Shown in pieces: positions 1-8,273 of a stretch of 64,000 bases of DNA (position 1 is the first letter of the stretch; each line of letters begins with the position of its first letter). The stretch spans positions 62,001 through 126,000 of the forward strand of contig NZ_CP135033.1 in assembly GCF_039394605.1 (NCBI RefSeq), in the 5' to 3' direction. This stretch comes from Buchnera aphidicola (Kurisakia onigurumii) (lineage in GTDB: Bacteria > Pseudomonadota > Gammaproteobacteria > Enterobacterales > Enterobacteriaceae). Under the pieces are notes generated by a model, which worked only from the letters and a program-made list of their open reading frames with translations, had not been told where the DNA came from and searched no databases. The translations under genes and the position numbers were made by a program.

Positions 1-1
1 A

Positions 2-628
2 ATTGTATTAATACCTTCTGATTTTTTCAAATTAACGGTACAAAATTTAAAAAATATAGAAGGAATTAAAGAAAAAAAAGCTAATAATATAATCCAATCT
101 TTAAATATTGCAAAAAAAATATCTTTAGAAAAATTTATATATTCATTAGGAATTCACGGTGTTGGAATTTCAGTTTCCAAATATTTATCAAAAAATTATA
201 TAAACGTACAAAATTTTATCAATGCTAATTTAAAAGATTTATTAAAAATTAATAAAATAGGTAAAAATATAGCAAATAATATAATTTCATTTTTAAAAAA
301 TAAAGATTCTATGTTAATAATTTTAAAATTAATAAAACATGTTAAATTTGAAAAGAAAAATTTGTTTATATTAAAAAATAAAAAAAATTTTTTTTTAAAC
401 AAAAAAATTGTTATTACAGGAAAGTTAATAAAATTTACTAGAAATGAAATTAATGAAATATTAAAAAAAAATGGATTTATTATACAAAATATAGTTTCCA
501 AAAATACTGATTTTTTATTGTGCGGAAAATATACGCATAAAAGTAAAAAATTAATAAAATCTAAAAAACTAAAAGTTAAAATTTTAAATGAAAACGAATT
601 TTTGATTCTAATAAAAAATATTATTTAA
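2..628 (+). CDS. ligA: NAD-dependent DNA ligase LigA, C-terminal part (5' truncated by window)
   Basis: LigA seals nicks in DNA using NAD+ in replication and repair. Only the last ~208 residues lie in the window; the open frame runs in from the left edge without a stop. The visible part starts inside the helix-hairpin-helix domain, with ligase-typical segments such as SDFFKLTVQNL and the hairpin FIYSLGIHGVG. It ends in a BRCT domain beginning near NKKIVITGKLIKFTR and followed by VSKNTDFLLCG. The nucleotidyltransferase and OB domains must lie upstream of base 1. The stop TAA at 626-628 is 10 bp from the convergent tRNA-Lys gene. Identification is firm from domain order; Buchnera is known to retain a ligA. 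Confidence 0.9.
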   Translation: MVLIPSDFFKLTVQNLKNIEGIKEKKANNIIQSLNIAKKISLEKFIYSLGIHGVGISVSKYLSKNYINVQNFINANLKDLLKINKIGKNIANNIISFLKNKDSMLIILKLIKHVKFEKKNLFILKNKKNFFLNKKIVITGKLIKFTRNEINEILKKNGFIIQNIVSKNTDFLLCGKYTHKSKKLIKSKKLKVKILNENEFLILIKNII

Positions 629-638
629 TGATGTATTG

Positions 639-711
639 TGGGTCGTGCGGGATTCGAACCTGCGACCAATTGATTAAAAGTCAACTGCTCTACCGACTGA
701 GCTAACGACCC
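639..711 (-). tRNA. tRNA-Lys (anticodon TTT)
   Basis: The minus strand reads as a 73-nt cloverleaf with acceptor stem GGGTCGT/ACGACCC, D-arm GCTC...GAGC, anticodon loop CTTTTAA (anticodon complement at 676-678), T-loop TTCGAAT and discriminator A. It is almost identical to E. coli tRNA-Lys. The 3' CCA is not encoded (the next bases read CAA), so it must be added by a nucleotidyltransferase. It pairs with tRNA-Val just upstream on the same strand, matching the E. coli valU-lysV cluster beside gltX. Confidence 0.97.
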
Positions 712-738
712 ATTGTAATTTTTATATATAATTATATT

Positions 739-811
739 TGGGTGATGACGGAATCGAACCGCCGACCTCCTCCGTGTAAAAGAGGAGCTCTACCGACTGA
801 GCTAATCACCC
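739..811 (-). tRNA. tRNA-Val (anticodon TAC)
   Basis: The minus strand gives a 73-nt cloverleaf: acceptor GGGTGAT/ATCACCC, D-arm GCTC...GAGC, anticodon stem CCTCT/GGAGG with loop TTTACAC (anticodon TAC), T-arm GGCGG-TTCGATT-CCGTC and discriminator A. No CCA is encoded. It lies 27 bp upstream of tRNA-Lys and is probably co-transcribed with it. It is divergent from gltX, as in E. coli where the valU cluster flanks gltX. Confidence 0.97.
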
Positions 812-930
812 ATAATAATATAATATATGGATTATATAATTCGAGTCAATCTTTTTTTTATAAAATGCATAATATTTTTTATAAATATAATATTTTTATA
901 TTAGAAAATAAAATAATAAGGTTCACGACT

Positions 931-2331
931 ATGATAATAAAAACAAGATTTGCTCCTAGCCCTACTGGATTTTTACATATTGGAAATATTCGTACAGCTT
1001 TATATTCTTGGTTATTTGCCAAAAAATTTCAAGGTTCATTTATTTTACGTATCGAAGACACTGATTCTAACCGTTCTTGTTCAAAATATAGTACACATAT
1101 TATAGATACGTTAAATTGGTTAGGTTTAAAATGGGATGAAGGTCCTTATTTTCAAAGTAAAAAAATAGAACGATACAAAGATATAATTAATTTTTTACTA
1201 GAAAAAAATCATGCTTATAGATGTTATTGTTCAAAAAATAGAATAATAAAATTAAGAGAACAACAATTATTAAAAAAAGAAAAACCGAGATACGACGGAT
1301 TTTGTAAAAATTTAAAAATACAAAAAAATTCTACACATGTGATTCGTTTTAAAAATCCACAAAATGGAACAGTTATATTTCAGGATAAAGTAAGAGGAGA
1401 AATAATTTTTAATAATTCAGAATTAGATGATGTAGTAATTCAAAGAAGTAATGGTTTACCTACTTATAATTTATGTGTAATAGTAGATGATTATGACACA
1501 AAAATCACACATGTAATTAGAGGTGAAGATCATATTAATAATACTCCAAGACAAATTAATATATTAAATGCATTAAAATTTACTGTACCTCAATATGCTC
1601 ATTTATCAATGATTACCAATGAACAAAAAACAAATTTATCTAAAAGAGATTGTTTAACTAATATATTAAAATATCAAAAAGATGGGTTTTTTCCAGAATC
1701 AATTTTGAATTATTTAATAAGATTAGGATGGTCATATAAAAATCAAGAAATTTTTAGTAGAGAAGAGATGATTGAATTATTTTCTTTACATTCTGTAAAA
1801 AAATCTTCTAGTAGTTTTAATTTAAAAAAATTATTATGGATTAATCATTATTATTTAAATAAAATTTCTATAAATAATTTAGTGGTATTGTTTAATGAAT
1901 ATTGTATTAAAAATAAAATTATTCTTTATAAAAATATTGATTTAAAAGAAATAATTATTTTATTTAAAAAAAGATGTTCTAATATTAAAGAATTAGTAAA
2001 ATCTTGTTGGTATTTATATAAAAATATATCAAATTATGACACAAATTTATTAAAAAAATATGTTTTAATATATAAAAAAGAAATTTTTTTATCTCTAATA
2101 AAAAAATTTTTAGAATTAAATAATTGGGAACAAAAAAACATTGTATCATTTTTGAAAAAATATTCTTTAAATAATCAATTAACAATGAAAGATATTAGTA
2201 TGCTATTAAGAGTTATATTAACAAATTCAATTAATTCACCAAATATTACTAGCATAATTATATTATTAGGTCGGAAAAAAGTACTACATAGAATAAATTT
2301 TATTATCAATGCATATATAAAAAAAGTATAA
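931..2331 (+). CDS. gltX: Glutamyl-tRNA synthetase (class I)
   Basis: Charges tRNA-Glu with glutamate. The start is set at ATG 931 because the product then begins MIIKTRFAPSPTG, matching the family N-terminus; longer in-frame openings would run through the tRNA genes. Length is 466 residues versus 471 in E. coli. The HIGH-type motif is HIGN at about 16-19 (family HVGG). Zinc-region cysteines are at about 98, 100 and 125, but the histidine normally two residues after the last is Asn. The second class I signature, KLSKR in E. coli, reads NLSKR at about 235-239, so the first lysine is replaced. The C-terminal helical anticodon-binding domain is present. Divergent from the tRNA pair, followed by a bidirectional hairpin at 2352-2387. 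Confidence 0.96.
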   Translation: MIIKTRFAPSPTGFLHIGNIRTALYSWLFAKKFQGSFILRIEDTDSNRSCSKYSTHIIDTLNWLGLKWDEGPYFQSKKIERYKDIINFLLEKNHAYRCYCSKNRIIKLREQQLLKKEKPRYDGFCKNLKIQKNSTHVIRFKNPQNGTVIFQDKVRGEIIFNNSELDDVVIQRSNGLPTYNLCVIVDDYDTKITHVIRGEDHINNTPRQINILNALKFTVPQYAHLSMITNEQKTNLSKRDCLTNILKYQKDGFFPESILNYLIRLGWSYKNQEIFSREEMIELFSLHSVKKSSSSFNLKKLLWINHYYLNKISINNLVVLFNEYCIKNKIILYKNIDLKEIIILFKKRCSNIKELVKSCWYLYKNISNYDTNLLKKYVLIYKKEIFLSLIKKFLELNNWEQKNIVSFLKKYSLNNQLTMKDISMLLRVILTNSINSPNITSIIILLGRKKVLHRINFIINAYIKKV

Positions 2332-2351
2332 AAATTTTTTAATATTTCATA

Positions 2352-2387
2352 AATACAGAGCGTAAATTTTAATTTACGCGCTGTATT
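2352..2387. terminator. Bidirectional terminator hairpin between gltX and fliE
   Basis: Two 17-nt arms (2352-2368 and 2371-2387) are reverse complements with one mismatch and a TT loop. The inner stem contains GCGTAAATT/AATTTACGC. It sits between the convergent gltX and fliE 3' ends and is one of the few GC-containing stems in the intergenic DNA. Confidence 0.75.
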
Positions 2388-2446
2388 AAATACATATGAA
2401 TATGTAGTTTAATAGAAATTAAATTATTTTTTATTCAAAACAAAAT

Positions 2447-2827
2447 TTATATATTAGAATGCATAATGTCATGATAAGCCCTCAATACTTTGTTTTTTAC
2501 ACATGTTAATATTTGTAAAGTAATAGATTTTTTTTGCATTTCCAAAATAAAATCATTTAAAGGAATTACATTTGGATCATCCGAAAGGAATTTTGATGAA
2601 AAAATTTTATGATCACTATTTTTATTATTTATAATTGTATTTTTTATAGAATCAGTTTTTATATCTAAATTATTTTTATTTATTTCATCATTATTTGATA
2701 AAAATGTTTTTTTTATATTTTTTAATTCTGATATAAAATCATTATTTTTATTTTTTTTTCCTACAATAGAATCTATTATATTATTTTTAATAATTTCATA
2801 ATTACTTAAAATAATATCAAAAAACAT
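2447..2827 (-). CDS. fliE: Flagellar hook-basal body complex protein FliE
   Basis: FliE joins the MS ring to the rod in the flagellar basal body and is an early export substrate. The C-terminal ~40 residues carry the family signature: DFILEMQKKSITLQ, then NKVLRAYHDIMHSNI. The N-terminal half is lysine/asparagine rich and not recognisable. The start is put at the ATG at 2827 (minus), with GAGGAA 8 nt upstream; a TTG 15 nt further out is less likely. Length is 126 residues versus about 104 in E. coli. It is divergent from fliF across a 224-bp A/T spacer, the enterobacterial arrangement. Confidence 0.85.
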   Translation of the reverse strand: MFFDIILSNYEIIKNNIIDSIVGKKNKNNDFISELKNIKKTFLSNNDEINKNNLDIKTDSIKNTIINNKNSDHKIFSSKFLSDDPNVIPLNDFILEMQKKSITLQILTCVKNKVLRAYHDIMHSNI

Positions 2828-3051
2828 ATTTTTTTTCCTCAAATATAATATTTAAATATATTTATTTTTTTTATTTTATTTTTGTATATATTCAATATAT
2901 CAAATAAAAATATTAATATATTATATATAAAAAATGAAAACAATATTTTTATTAAATTTAAAATTTTTATACAATTAAAAAATTAATTATTATTTTTTAT
3001 TATTATAAATTATCATTTTATTTAAGATATCTATTTATCTAGGAAATGTAT

Positions 3052-4716
3052 ATGAATACTAGAAAAGAAACAGAATCAAAAAAACATAAAAAAAATTTTT
3101 TACAACAAATATTAATTTTATATAATAAGAAACAAAAATTTACATTAATAACCATATCTTTTATTATTTCTATAATAATTTCTTTTATATTATGGAATCA
3201 ACATCCAAAATATGAATTATTATATACTGAACTATCACAAGAAAAAAATAATGATTTCATTCATCAACTAAAAAATTTAAATATTCCATATCAAATTGAT
3301 AAAAAAAATAATTATTTATATATTCCTAAAAATAAAATTAAACTAGCAAAATCAATATTATCAAATATGGATCCAATAGAAAATAAAAATATTGGATTTG
3401 AGTTATTAGATCAAGAAAAATTTGGAATTAGTCAGCTAAACGAAAAAATTAACTATCAGCGTGCATTAGAAGGTGAATTATCTCGTACTATTCAATCTAT
3501 TAATGGTATTAAACATGCAAGAATACATTTAGCTATTCCAAAAAATACAATTTTTTTAGATGAAAAACAAAATTCTTCAGCTGCTATTTCATTAACTCTA
3601 AAAAAAGGAATACAAATCACATCTGAACAAATTGCATCAATTGTACATCTAGTATCAAGCAGTATTGTTAATTTAAAACCAGAAAATATTACTATTATTG
3701 ATCAAAATGGAAAATTATTGAATCGACCAGGAAATGAAATATTAGAATTTAATAATGTACGTTTAAAATATTTAAATGAAATCGAAGAATATTATAAAAA
3801 AAAAATAGAAAGTATTCTTATACCATTATTAGGACCAAATAATATATATGCAAAAGTAACAGCAGAAATTAATTTTAATAATCAAAATAAAATAGAAGAA
3901 AAATATCAACCAAACTATAATAAAAATAAACAATCAATTAGATTAATTCAAAAAAATAATAATGCAGAAGTAGAACCAACAGATACTAATGATTTTAATA
4001 ATGTTAATATACAAAAACCTAATAAAGAAAAAATAAATTTATTAGAAGTAAAAAAAGATTATAAATTACAAGATTCTGAAACAGAAAAAAATATAAATAA
4101 TAAAATTTATCCAGGTTCCAGTTTTCATAATGAAAATACAGTACATTATGAATTAAACCATAGCACTATTCATACTAAAATTAATCTTGGAGACATTAAA
4201 CACATATCTGCTGCAGTTATTATAAATTACGATAAGAATAAAAATGGAAAATATGTTCCTTTAAAAAAACAAAAAATTGAAAATATTACTCAATTAGTAC
4301 AAGAATCAATAGGATATTCAAAAAAAAGAGGAGATTCAATTAAAGTTGTTAATTCAAAATTTTTTAACTCTATTAAACCAAAAAAAAATATAATCATACA
4401 AAAAAATAAAAATAGTTATAATAAAAATATTTTATTAGAAAGTATAATTTTTATTTTTTTTATTTTTAGTATTTTTTATTTTAGAAAAATTTTATCTCTT
4501 TATAATAAGAAAAAAAATACAATAAAAAATGATACTATAATAAAAACAATAAAAGAAAAAAATAAAAAAGAAATTAATTCTAATTTCAATATTAATAAAT
4601 CTAAAAATATAAAATCAAAAGATTCTGAAATAGAATTTACAGAAATATCAAAAAATAAACCAAAAATAATAGCAAAAATTATTCGTAAATGGATAAATGA
4701 AAAATATGAATCTTAG
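3052..4716 (+). CDS. fliF: Flagellar MS-ring protein FliF
   Basis: FliF builds the MS ring in the inner membrane, the base that holds the export gate and switch. The chosen ATG at 3052 has AGGAA 8 nt before it; another in-frame ATG at 3046 is too close to that site. 554 residues against about 552 in E. coli. Transmembrane segments lie near residues 30-48 and 460-477, with a large periplasmic region between them (for example HPKYELLYTELS and LEGELSRTIQSINGIKHARIHLA). The cytoplasmic tail ends in IAKIIRKWINEKYES, the FliG-binding helix of the family. It is the first gene of the fliF-fliR cluster and overlaps fliG by 11 nt. Confidence 0.95.
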   Translation: MNTRKETESKKHKKNFLQQILILYNKKQKFTLITISFIISIIISFILWNQHPKYELLYTELSQEKNNDFIHQLKNLNIPYQIDKKNNYLYIPKNKIKLAKSILSNMDPIENKNIGFELLDQEKFGISQLNEKINYQRALEGELSRTIQSINGIKHARIHLAIPKNTIFLDEKQNSSAAISLTLKKGIQITSEQIASIVHLVSSSIVNLKPENITIIDQNGKLLNRPGNEILEFNNVRLKYLNEIEEYYKKKIESILIPLLGPNNIYAKVTAEINFNNQNKIEEKYQPNYNKNKQSIRLIQKNNNAEVEPTDTNDFNNVNIQKPNKEKINLLEVKKDYKLQDSETEKNINNKIYPGSSFHNENTVHYELNHSTIHTKINLGDIKHISAAVIINYDKNKNGKYVPLKKQKIENITQLVQESIGYSKKRGDSIKVVNSKFFNSIKPKKNIIIQKNKNSYNKNILLESIIFIFFIFSIFYFRKILSLYNKKKNTIKNDTIIKTIKEKNKKEINSNFNINKSKNIKSKDSEIEFTEISKNKPKIIAKIIRKWINEKYES

Positions 4717-5689
4717 TGGAATACAAAAAAGTGCATTATTATTAATGATAATGAATATAGAACTAAGTTCTAAAGTATTAACATACTTAACACAAAAAGA
4801 AATACAAAAAATATTTTTATTAAATTCAGAATTAGAAAAAATTCCTGAAAATATAATAAAAGAAGTTATTCATGAATACAGAAGTTTATATAATAAAATA
4901 AATGATAAAAAAAAAATTCAAAAAAATAATTTATTAAAAATATTAAAAATGGGATTAGGACAACAAAAAGGAATAAAATTATTTGAAAAAATAAATCAAA
5001 AAAAAAATTTTTTATTAAATATAAAATATTTAAATTCAATTCCTTCAAAAGATATTTTCGATTTAATTAAAAACGAAAATATAGAATTTATATCTATAAT
5101 TCTCATGCATATAAAAACAAAAAAATATAAAAAAATATTTTCATTTTTTAATTTAGAAATACAATCGAATATAATTATTAAAATATCAGAATTTCAATTT
5201 TTAAATGATTCTGCAAAAATAGAACTAAGCAATATTCTTGATAAAATTATTTATTTACATAAATTGAAAACAAAAAAAAACGAAAATTTAAAAATTATTA
5301 AAAATATGTTAAATTCAAAATATGTAGAAAAAAATAATATAATATTGAAAAATATTTACAAAAAAAATAAAGATTTAACTAATAATATTTTGTTAAAAAA
5401 TTTTACATTTCAAAATATTTTAAAAATAAGTGATTCAGGAATTAAAAAAATATTACTTAATATAGATATAAAAACAATATACATATCTATATTTGACAAA
5501 AATAAAATTTTTAAAAATAAAATAATAAAAAATATGTCCGAAAATCAATTAAATTTATTTAACTGCGAAATAAATAAAAAAAATTTTTATTCTCCTAATT
5601 TAATATATGAAAAACAAGAAATAGTATTAAAAAAAATAAAACTAATGTTAAATAAATTTGAATTATCTATACTCGATATTGAGAATTAA
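4706..5689 (+). CDS. fliG: Flagellar motor switch protein FliG (degenerate torque face)
   Basis: FliG links FliF to FliM in the C-ring and in motile bacteria meets MotA to make torque. From ATG 4706 the product is 327 residues (E. coli 331) beginning MNLSGIQKSALLLM, matching the family start. The middle-domain EHPQ motif reads ENIE near residues 124-127. In the C-terminal domain, aligned on NMSxx and the following KQEIVL, the E. coli residues K264, R281, D288, D289 and R297 correspond to Phe, Asn, Cys, Glu and Ser. Structural helices are kept while the motor contacts are gone, which fits a motor-less basal body. The start overlaps the end of fliF by 11 nt; fliH follows after 1 nt. Confidence 0.93.
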   Translation: MNLSGIQKSALLLMIMNIELSSKVLTYLTQKEIQKIFLLNSELEKIPENIIKEVIHEYRSLYNKINDKKKIQKNNLLKILKMGLGQQKGIKLFEKINQKKNFLLNIKYLNSIPSKDIFDLIKNENIEFISIILMHIKTKKYKKIFSFFNLEIQSNIIIKISEFQFLNDSAKIELSNILDKIIYLHKLKTKKNENLKIIKNMLNSKYVEKNNIILKNIYKKNKDLTNNILLKNFTFQNILKISDSGIKKILLNIDIKTIYISIFDKNKIFKNKIIKNMSENQLNLFNCEINKKNFYSPNLIYEKQEIVLKKIKLMLNKFELSILDIEN

Positions 5690-5690
5690 A

Positions 5691-6359
5691 ATGTCTAAAA
5701 ATTTTTCGAAAAAAAATTGGATTCGTTGGTATCCTGAAAAAATTAATTTTTTAAAAAATGAATCTGAAAATCATAATAATGAATCTGATTTAAATATAAA
5801 AAAAAAATCAAAAAAAAAAAAAATAAATTATCAAAATAATTTAAATAAAAAAAATGAATTAATTTTAATGAAAGAAAAAAATAATATATATCAACAAGGA
5901 TTTAAAGAAGGAAAAAATTATGCTTTAAAAAAATTAAATAATACAGTATATATAAAATTAGAAAATCTTTTTTTTGATTTTCAAAAATCATTAAAAAAAT
6001 TAGATAAAGTATTTTCTTCATATATATTGAAATTATCATTAAAAATTTTAAAAGATATTATTGGAATAAAAGAAATAAATACTCAAGATTTTTTAGAACA
6101 TAAAATAAAAAAAATTATTCAAACAGATTTTTCTGATGCTATAGAAAAAAAAATAATAATACATCCAAAAAATAAATTATTTGTAGATAAAAAATTAAAA
6201 AAAATAATAAAAATGTATAATTGGAAAATTATATATAAAAATGATATCCCTGTAGAAGGATGTAAAATTATTTCAGAAATAGGAAATGTAGATGCAACAT
6301 TAAATGGTTTATGGAAAGATTTATATCGAGTATATAAATCTGAGGATAATATCATATGA
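5691..6359 (+). CDS. fliH: Flagellar export ATPase regulator FliH
   Basis: FliH dimerises, binds the FliI ATPase and tethers it to the C-ring and export gate. From ATG 5691 (directly after the fliG stop) the product is 222 residues, E. coli about 228. The N-terminus contains two tryptophans, NWIRWYPEKI (about residues 9-18), like the FliN-binding tryptophans of E. coli FliH. A lysine-rich linker with a run of A follows. The C-terminal domain is typical: FLEHKIKKIIQTDFSDA, IIIHPKNKLF and EGCKIISEIGNVDATL. Its stop overlaps the fliI start as ATGA, suggesting translational coupling. Confidence 0.92.
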   Translation: MSKNFSKKNWIRWYPEKINFLKNESENHNNESDLNIKKKSKKKKINYQNNLNKKNELILMKEKNNIYQQGFKEGKNYALKKLNNTVYIKLENLFFDFQKSLKKLDKVFSSYILKLSLKILKDIIGIKEINTQDFLEHKIKKIIQTDFSDAIEKKIIIHPKNKLFVDKKLKKIIKMYNWKIIYKNDIPVEGCKIISEIGNVDATLNGLWKDLYRVYKSEDNII

Positions 6360-7723
6360 TAAAAAGAATGGATCGGTGGTTAGAAAAAATCAATAATTTT
6401 AGAAAAAAAATAGAATATTTTCCAGAATTAGTTAAATATGGATGTTTAACTAGTTCTATAGGATTATTGCTAGAAGTAAAAAATTTACAACTTCCAATTG
6501 GTTCTCAATGCGTAATTGAAAAAATTTTATCTAATGGAAATATTCTATATATAGAATCAGAAGTAGTTGGTTTTAAAAATAAAAAAATTATTTTAATGCC
6601 ATTTCAAGACCCAGAAGGTTTATCACCTGGATCTCGAGTATACCCTAAAAATTTTAATAAAAATAATACAATAGAAAAAAAAATACCTGTTGGTTTTAAT
6701 TTGCTAGGAAGAGTAGTAGATTGTTTTGGAAACGCGTTAGATGGAAAAAAAAAAATTAAATTTGACGAATTTGTTTCTATTACAAATAAAACAATTAATC
6801 CTTTAGAAAAATCTCCTATTAATTCTATTTTAGATGTAGGAATACGATCAATTAATACTTTTTTAACTATTGGTAGAGGGCAAAGGATGGGAATTTTTTC
6901 CACAGCTGGAGTTGGTAAAAGTATGTTATTAACTATGATCACAAAATTTACTAAAGCTGATATAATAGTAGTAGGTTTAATTGGAGAAAGAAGTAGAGAA
7001 GTTACTGAATTTATTAAATCTATCCAAAATAATATTAATATAAAAAACATTATTGTTGTAGTATCTACTGCCAGTAATCCTGCTTTAGTAAGAGTTCAAG
7101 CTTCACTATATTCCGTACGAATTGCAGAATATTTTAGAGAGAAAAAAAAAAATGTGTTACTAATTATTGATTCTTTAACTAGATTTGCTATGGCTCATCG
7201 AGAAATATCTTTATCTTTAGGAGAAATTCCTTCTACGAAAGGATATCCTACCTCAGTTTTTTCTAAATTATTATTATTTATAGAAAGATGTGGAAATGGA
7301 AAAAATAAAGAAGGATCGATTAGTTCTTTTTATACTATACTGACAGAAGGTGAAGGAGAAAGCGATCCTGTATCAGAAACCGCTAAATCAATTTTAGATG
7401 GACATATCATACTATCTAAAAAATATGCTGAATCAGGTCATTATCCGGCTATTGATATGGAAAAATCTATTAGTAGAGCAATGCCAAATTTAGTTGAAAA
7501 AGAACATTATTATCAATCTTGTTATTTAAAAAAAATAATTTCGATTTATAATGAAAATAAAGACCTTATTAATGTAGGGGCATATATTCATGGATCCAAT
7601 CCTAATTTAGATGAAGCAATAAAAATATGGCCGTATTTAGAAAAATTTTTACAACAAGATATGTTTAATAAATGTTCTTTTGAAAGTTCTTACGAAGAGT
7701 TTATAAAATTATTAAAAAAATAA
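6356..7723 (+). CDS. fliI: Flagellum-specific ATPase FliI (type III export)
   Basis: FliI powers unfolding and delivery of substrates to the flagellar type III export gate. 455 residues, E. coli 457. Walker A STAGVGKS is at about residues 182-189. The family GLIGERSREV carries the catalytic glutamate, and Walker B is VLLIIDSLTRFAMAHRE, followed by SLGEIPSTKGYPTSVFSKL. These residues are intact, in contrast to the decayed switch proteins. Start ATG 6356 overlaps fliH by 4 nt; an in-frame ATG at 6368 is possible. It is followed by 83 bp of A/T sequence and fliJ. Confidence 0.97.
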   Translation: MIKRMDRWLEKINNFRKKIEYFPELVKYGCLTSSIGLLLEVKNLQLPIGSQCVIEKILSNGNILYIESEVVGFKNKKIILMPFQDPEGLSPGSRVYPKNFNKNNTIEKKIPVGFNLLGRVVDCFGNALDGKKKIKFDEFVSITNKTINPLEKSPINSILDVGIRSINTFLTIGRGQRMGIFSTAGVGKSMLLTMITKFTKADIIVVGLIGERSREVTEFIKSIQNNINIKNIIVVVSTASNPALVRVQASLYSVRIAEYFREKKKNVLLIIDSLTRFAMAHREISLSLGEIPSTKGYPTSVFSKLLLFIERCGNGKNKEGSISSFYTILTEGEGESDPVSETAKSILDGHIILSKKYAESGHYPAIDMEKSISRAMPNLVEKEHYYQSCYLKKIISIYNENKDLINVGAYIHGSNPNLDEAIKIWPYLEKFLQQDMFNKCSFESSYEEFIKLLKK

Positions 7724-7806
7724 TTATATATATTTTTAATAAAAAATATATATATATTTTTTTTTAAATCAAATTTTATTTTTAAAAAAAATATATAGGT
7801 GATAGT

Positions 7807-8259
7807 ATAAAAAATACAGTAATTTCTATTTTAAAAAAAATAAAAAAAAAAAAAATATTAAAAATATCATACAATATAAAAATACTAAAAATTAAAAAAC
7901 ATACAGTAAAAAAAAAAATATTTAAAATAAATATATTAAAAAAAAAATATGAAAAAATATTATCAAAAAATATAAAAAATGGAATTTTACCTGAAGAACT
8001 ATTAAAATATAAAAATTTTTTATATTTCTTAAAAAGAAAAATAATTAATAAAGAAAAAAAAAATAAAAAATATAATAAAAAAATTGAAAATTATTATCAA
8101 AATATTCAATATTTACAGAAAAAAATACAAATATGGAATAATTTATCTATTAAATTAATAGAAAAACAAAAAATAATAAATAATCAAAAAAACGAAAAAA
8201 TATTTGAAGAAAATATTTTATTAATTCAAAATATAAAAAATAGTAAAATTTTTTTTTAA
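7807..8259 (+). CDS. fliJ: Flagellar export chaperone FliJ, without a standard start codon
   Basis: FliJ is a small coiled-coil protein that stimulates FliI and escorts export substrates. An uninterrupted frame of about 150 codons ends at TAA 8257-8259, between fliI and fliK where fliJ belongs. The product is a lysine-rich helix with weak FliJ-like segments (ELLKYKNFLYFLKRK, IQIWNNLSIKLIEKQ); E. coli FliJ is 147 residues. After the in-frame stop at 7783-7785 the frame has no ATG, GTG or TTG, and the product has no internal Met. An SD-like AGGTGAT (7797-7803) precedes an ATA at 7807, and an ATT follows at 7822, so an AUA or AUU start is inferred. It also crosses an A14 run (7842-7855). It could instead be a decaying gene. 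Confidence 0.6.
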   Translation: MKNTVISILKKIKKKKILKISYNIKILKIKKHTVKKKIFKINILKKKYEKILSKNIKNGILPEELLKYKNFLYFLKRKIINKEKKNKKYNKKIENYYQNIQYLQKKIQIWNNLSIKLIEKQKIINNQKNEKIFEENILLIQNIKNSKIFF

Positions 8260-8273
8260 AATAAAATAAAAAA

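Noticed and set aside
742..930. N-terminal extension of GltX by 63 residues, running through the tRNA-Val gene.
   Set aside because: The region is antisense to a tRNA, and the family N-terminus begins exactly at ATG 931.
6604..7050. Minus-strand open frame of about 148 codons inside fliI.
   Set aside because: It is a shadow of the conserved fliI frame, with no homology or ribosome site.
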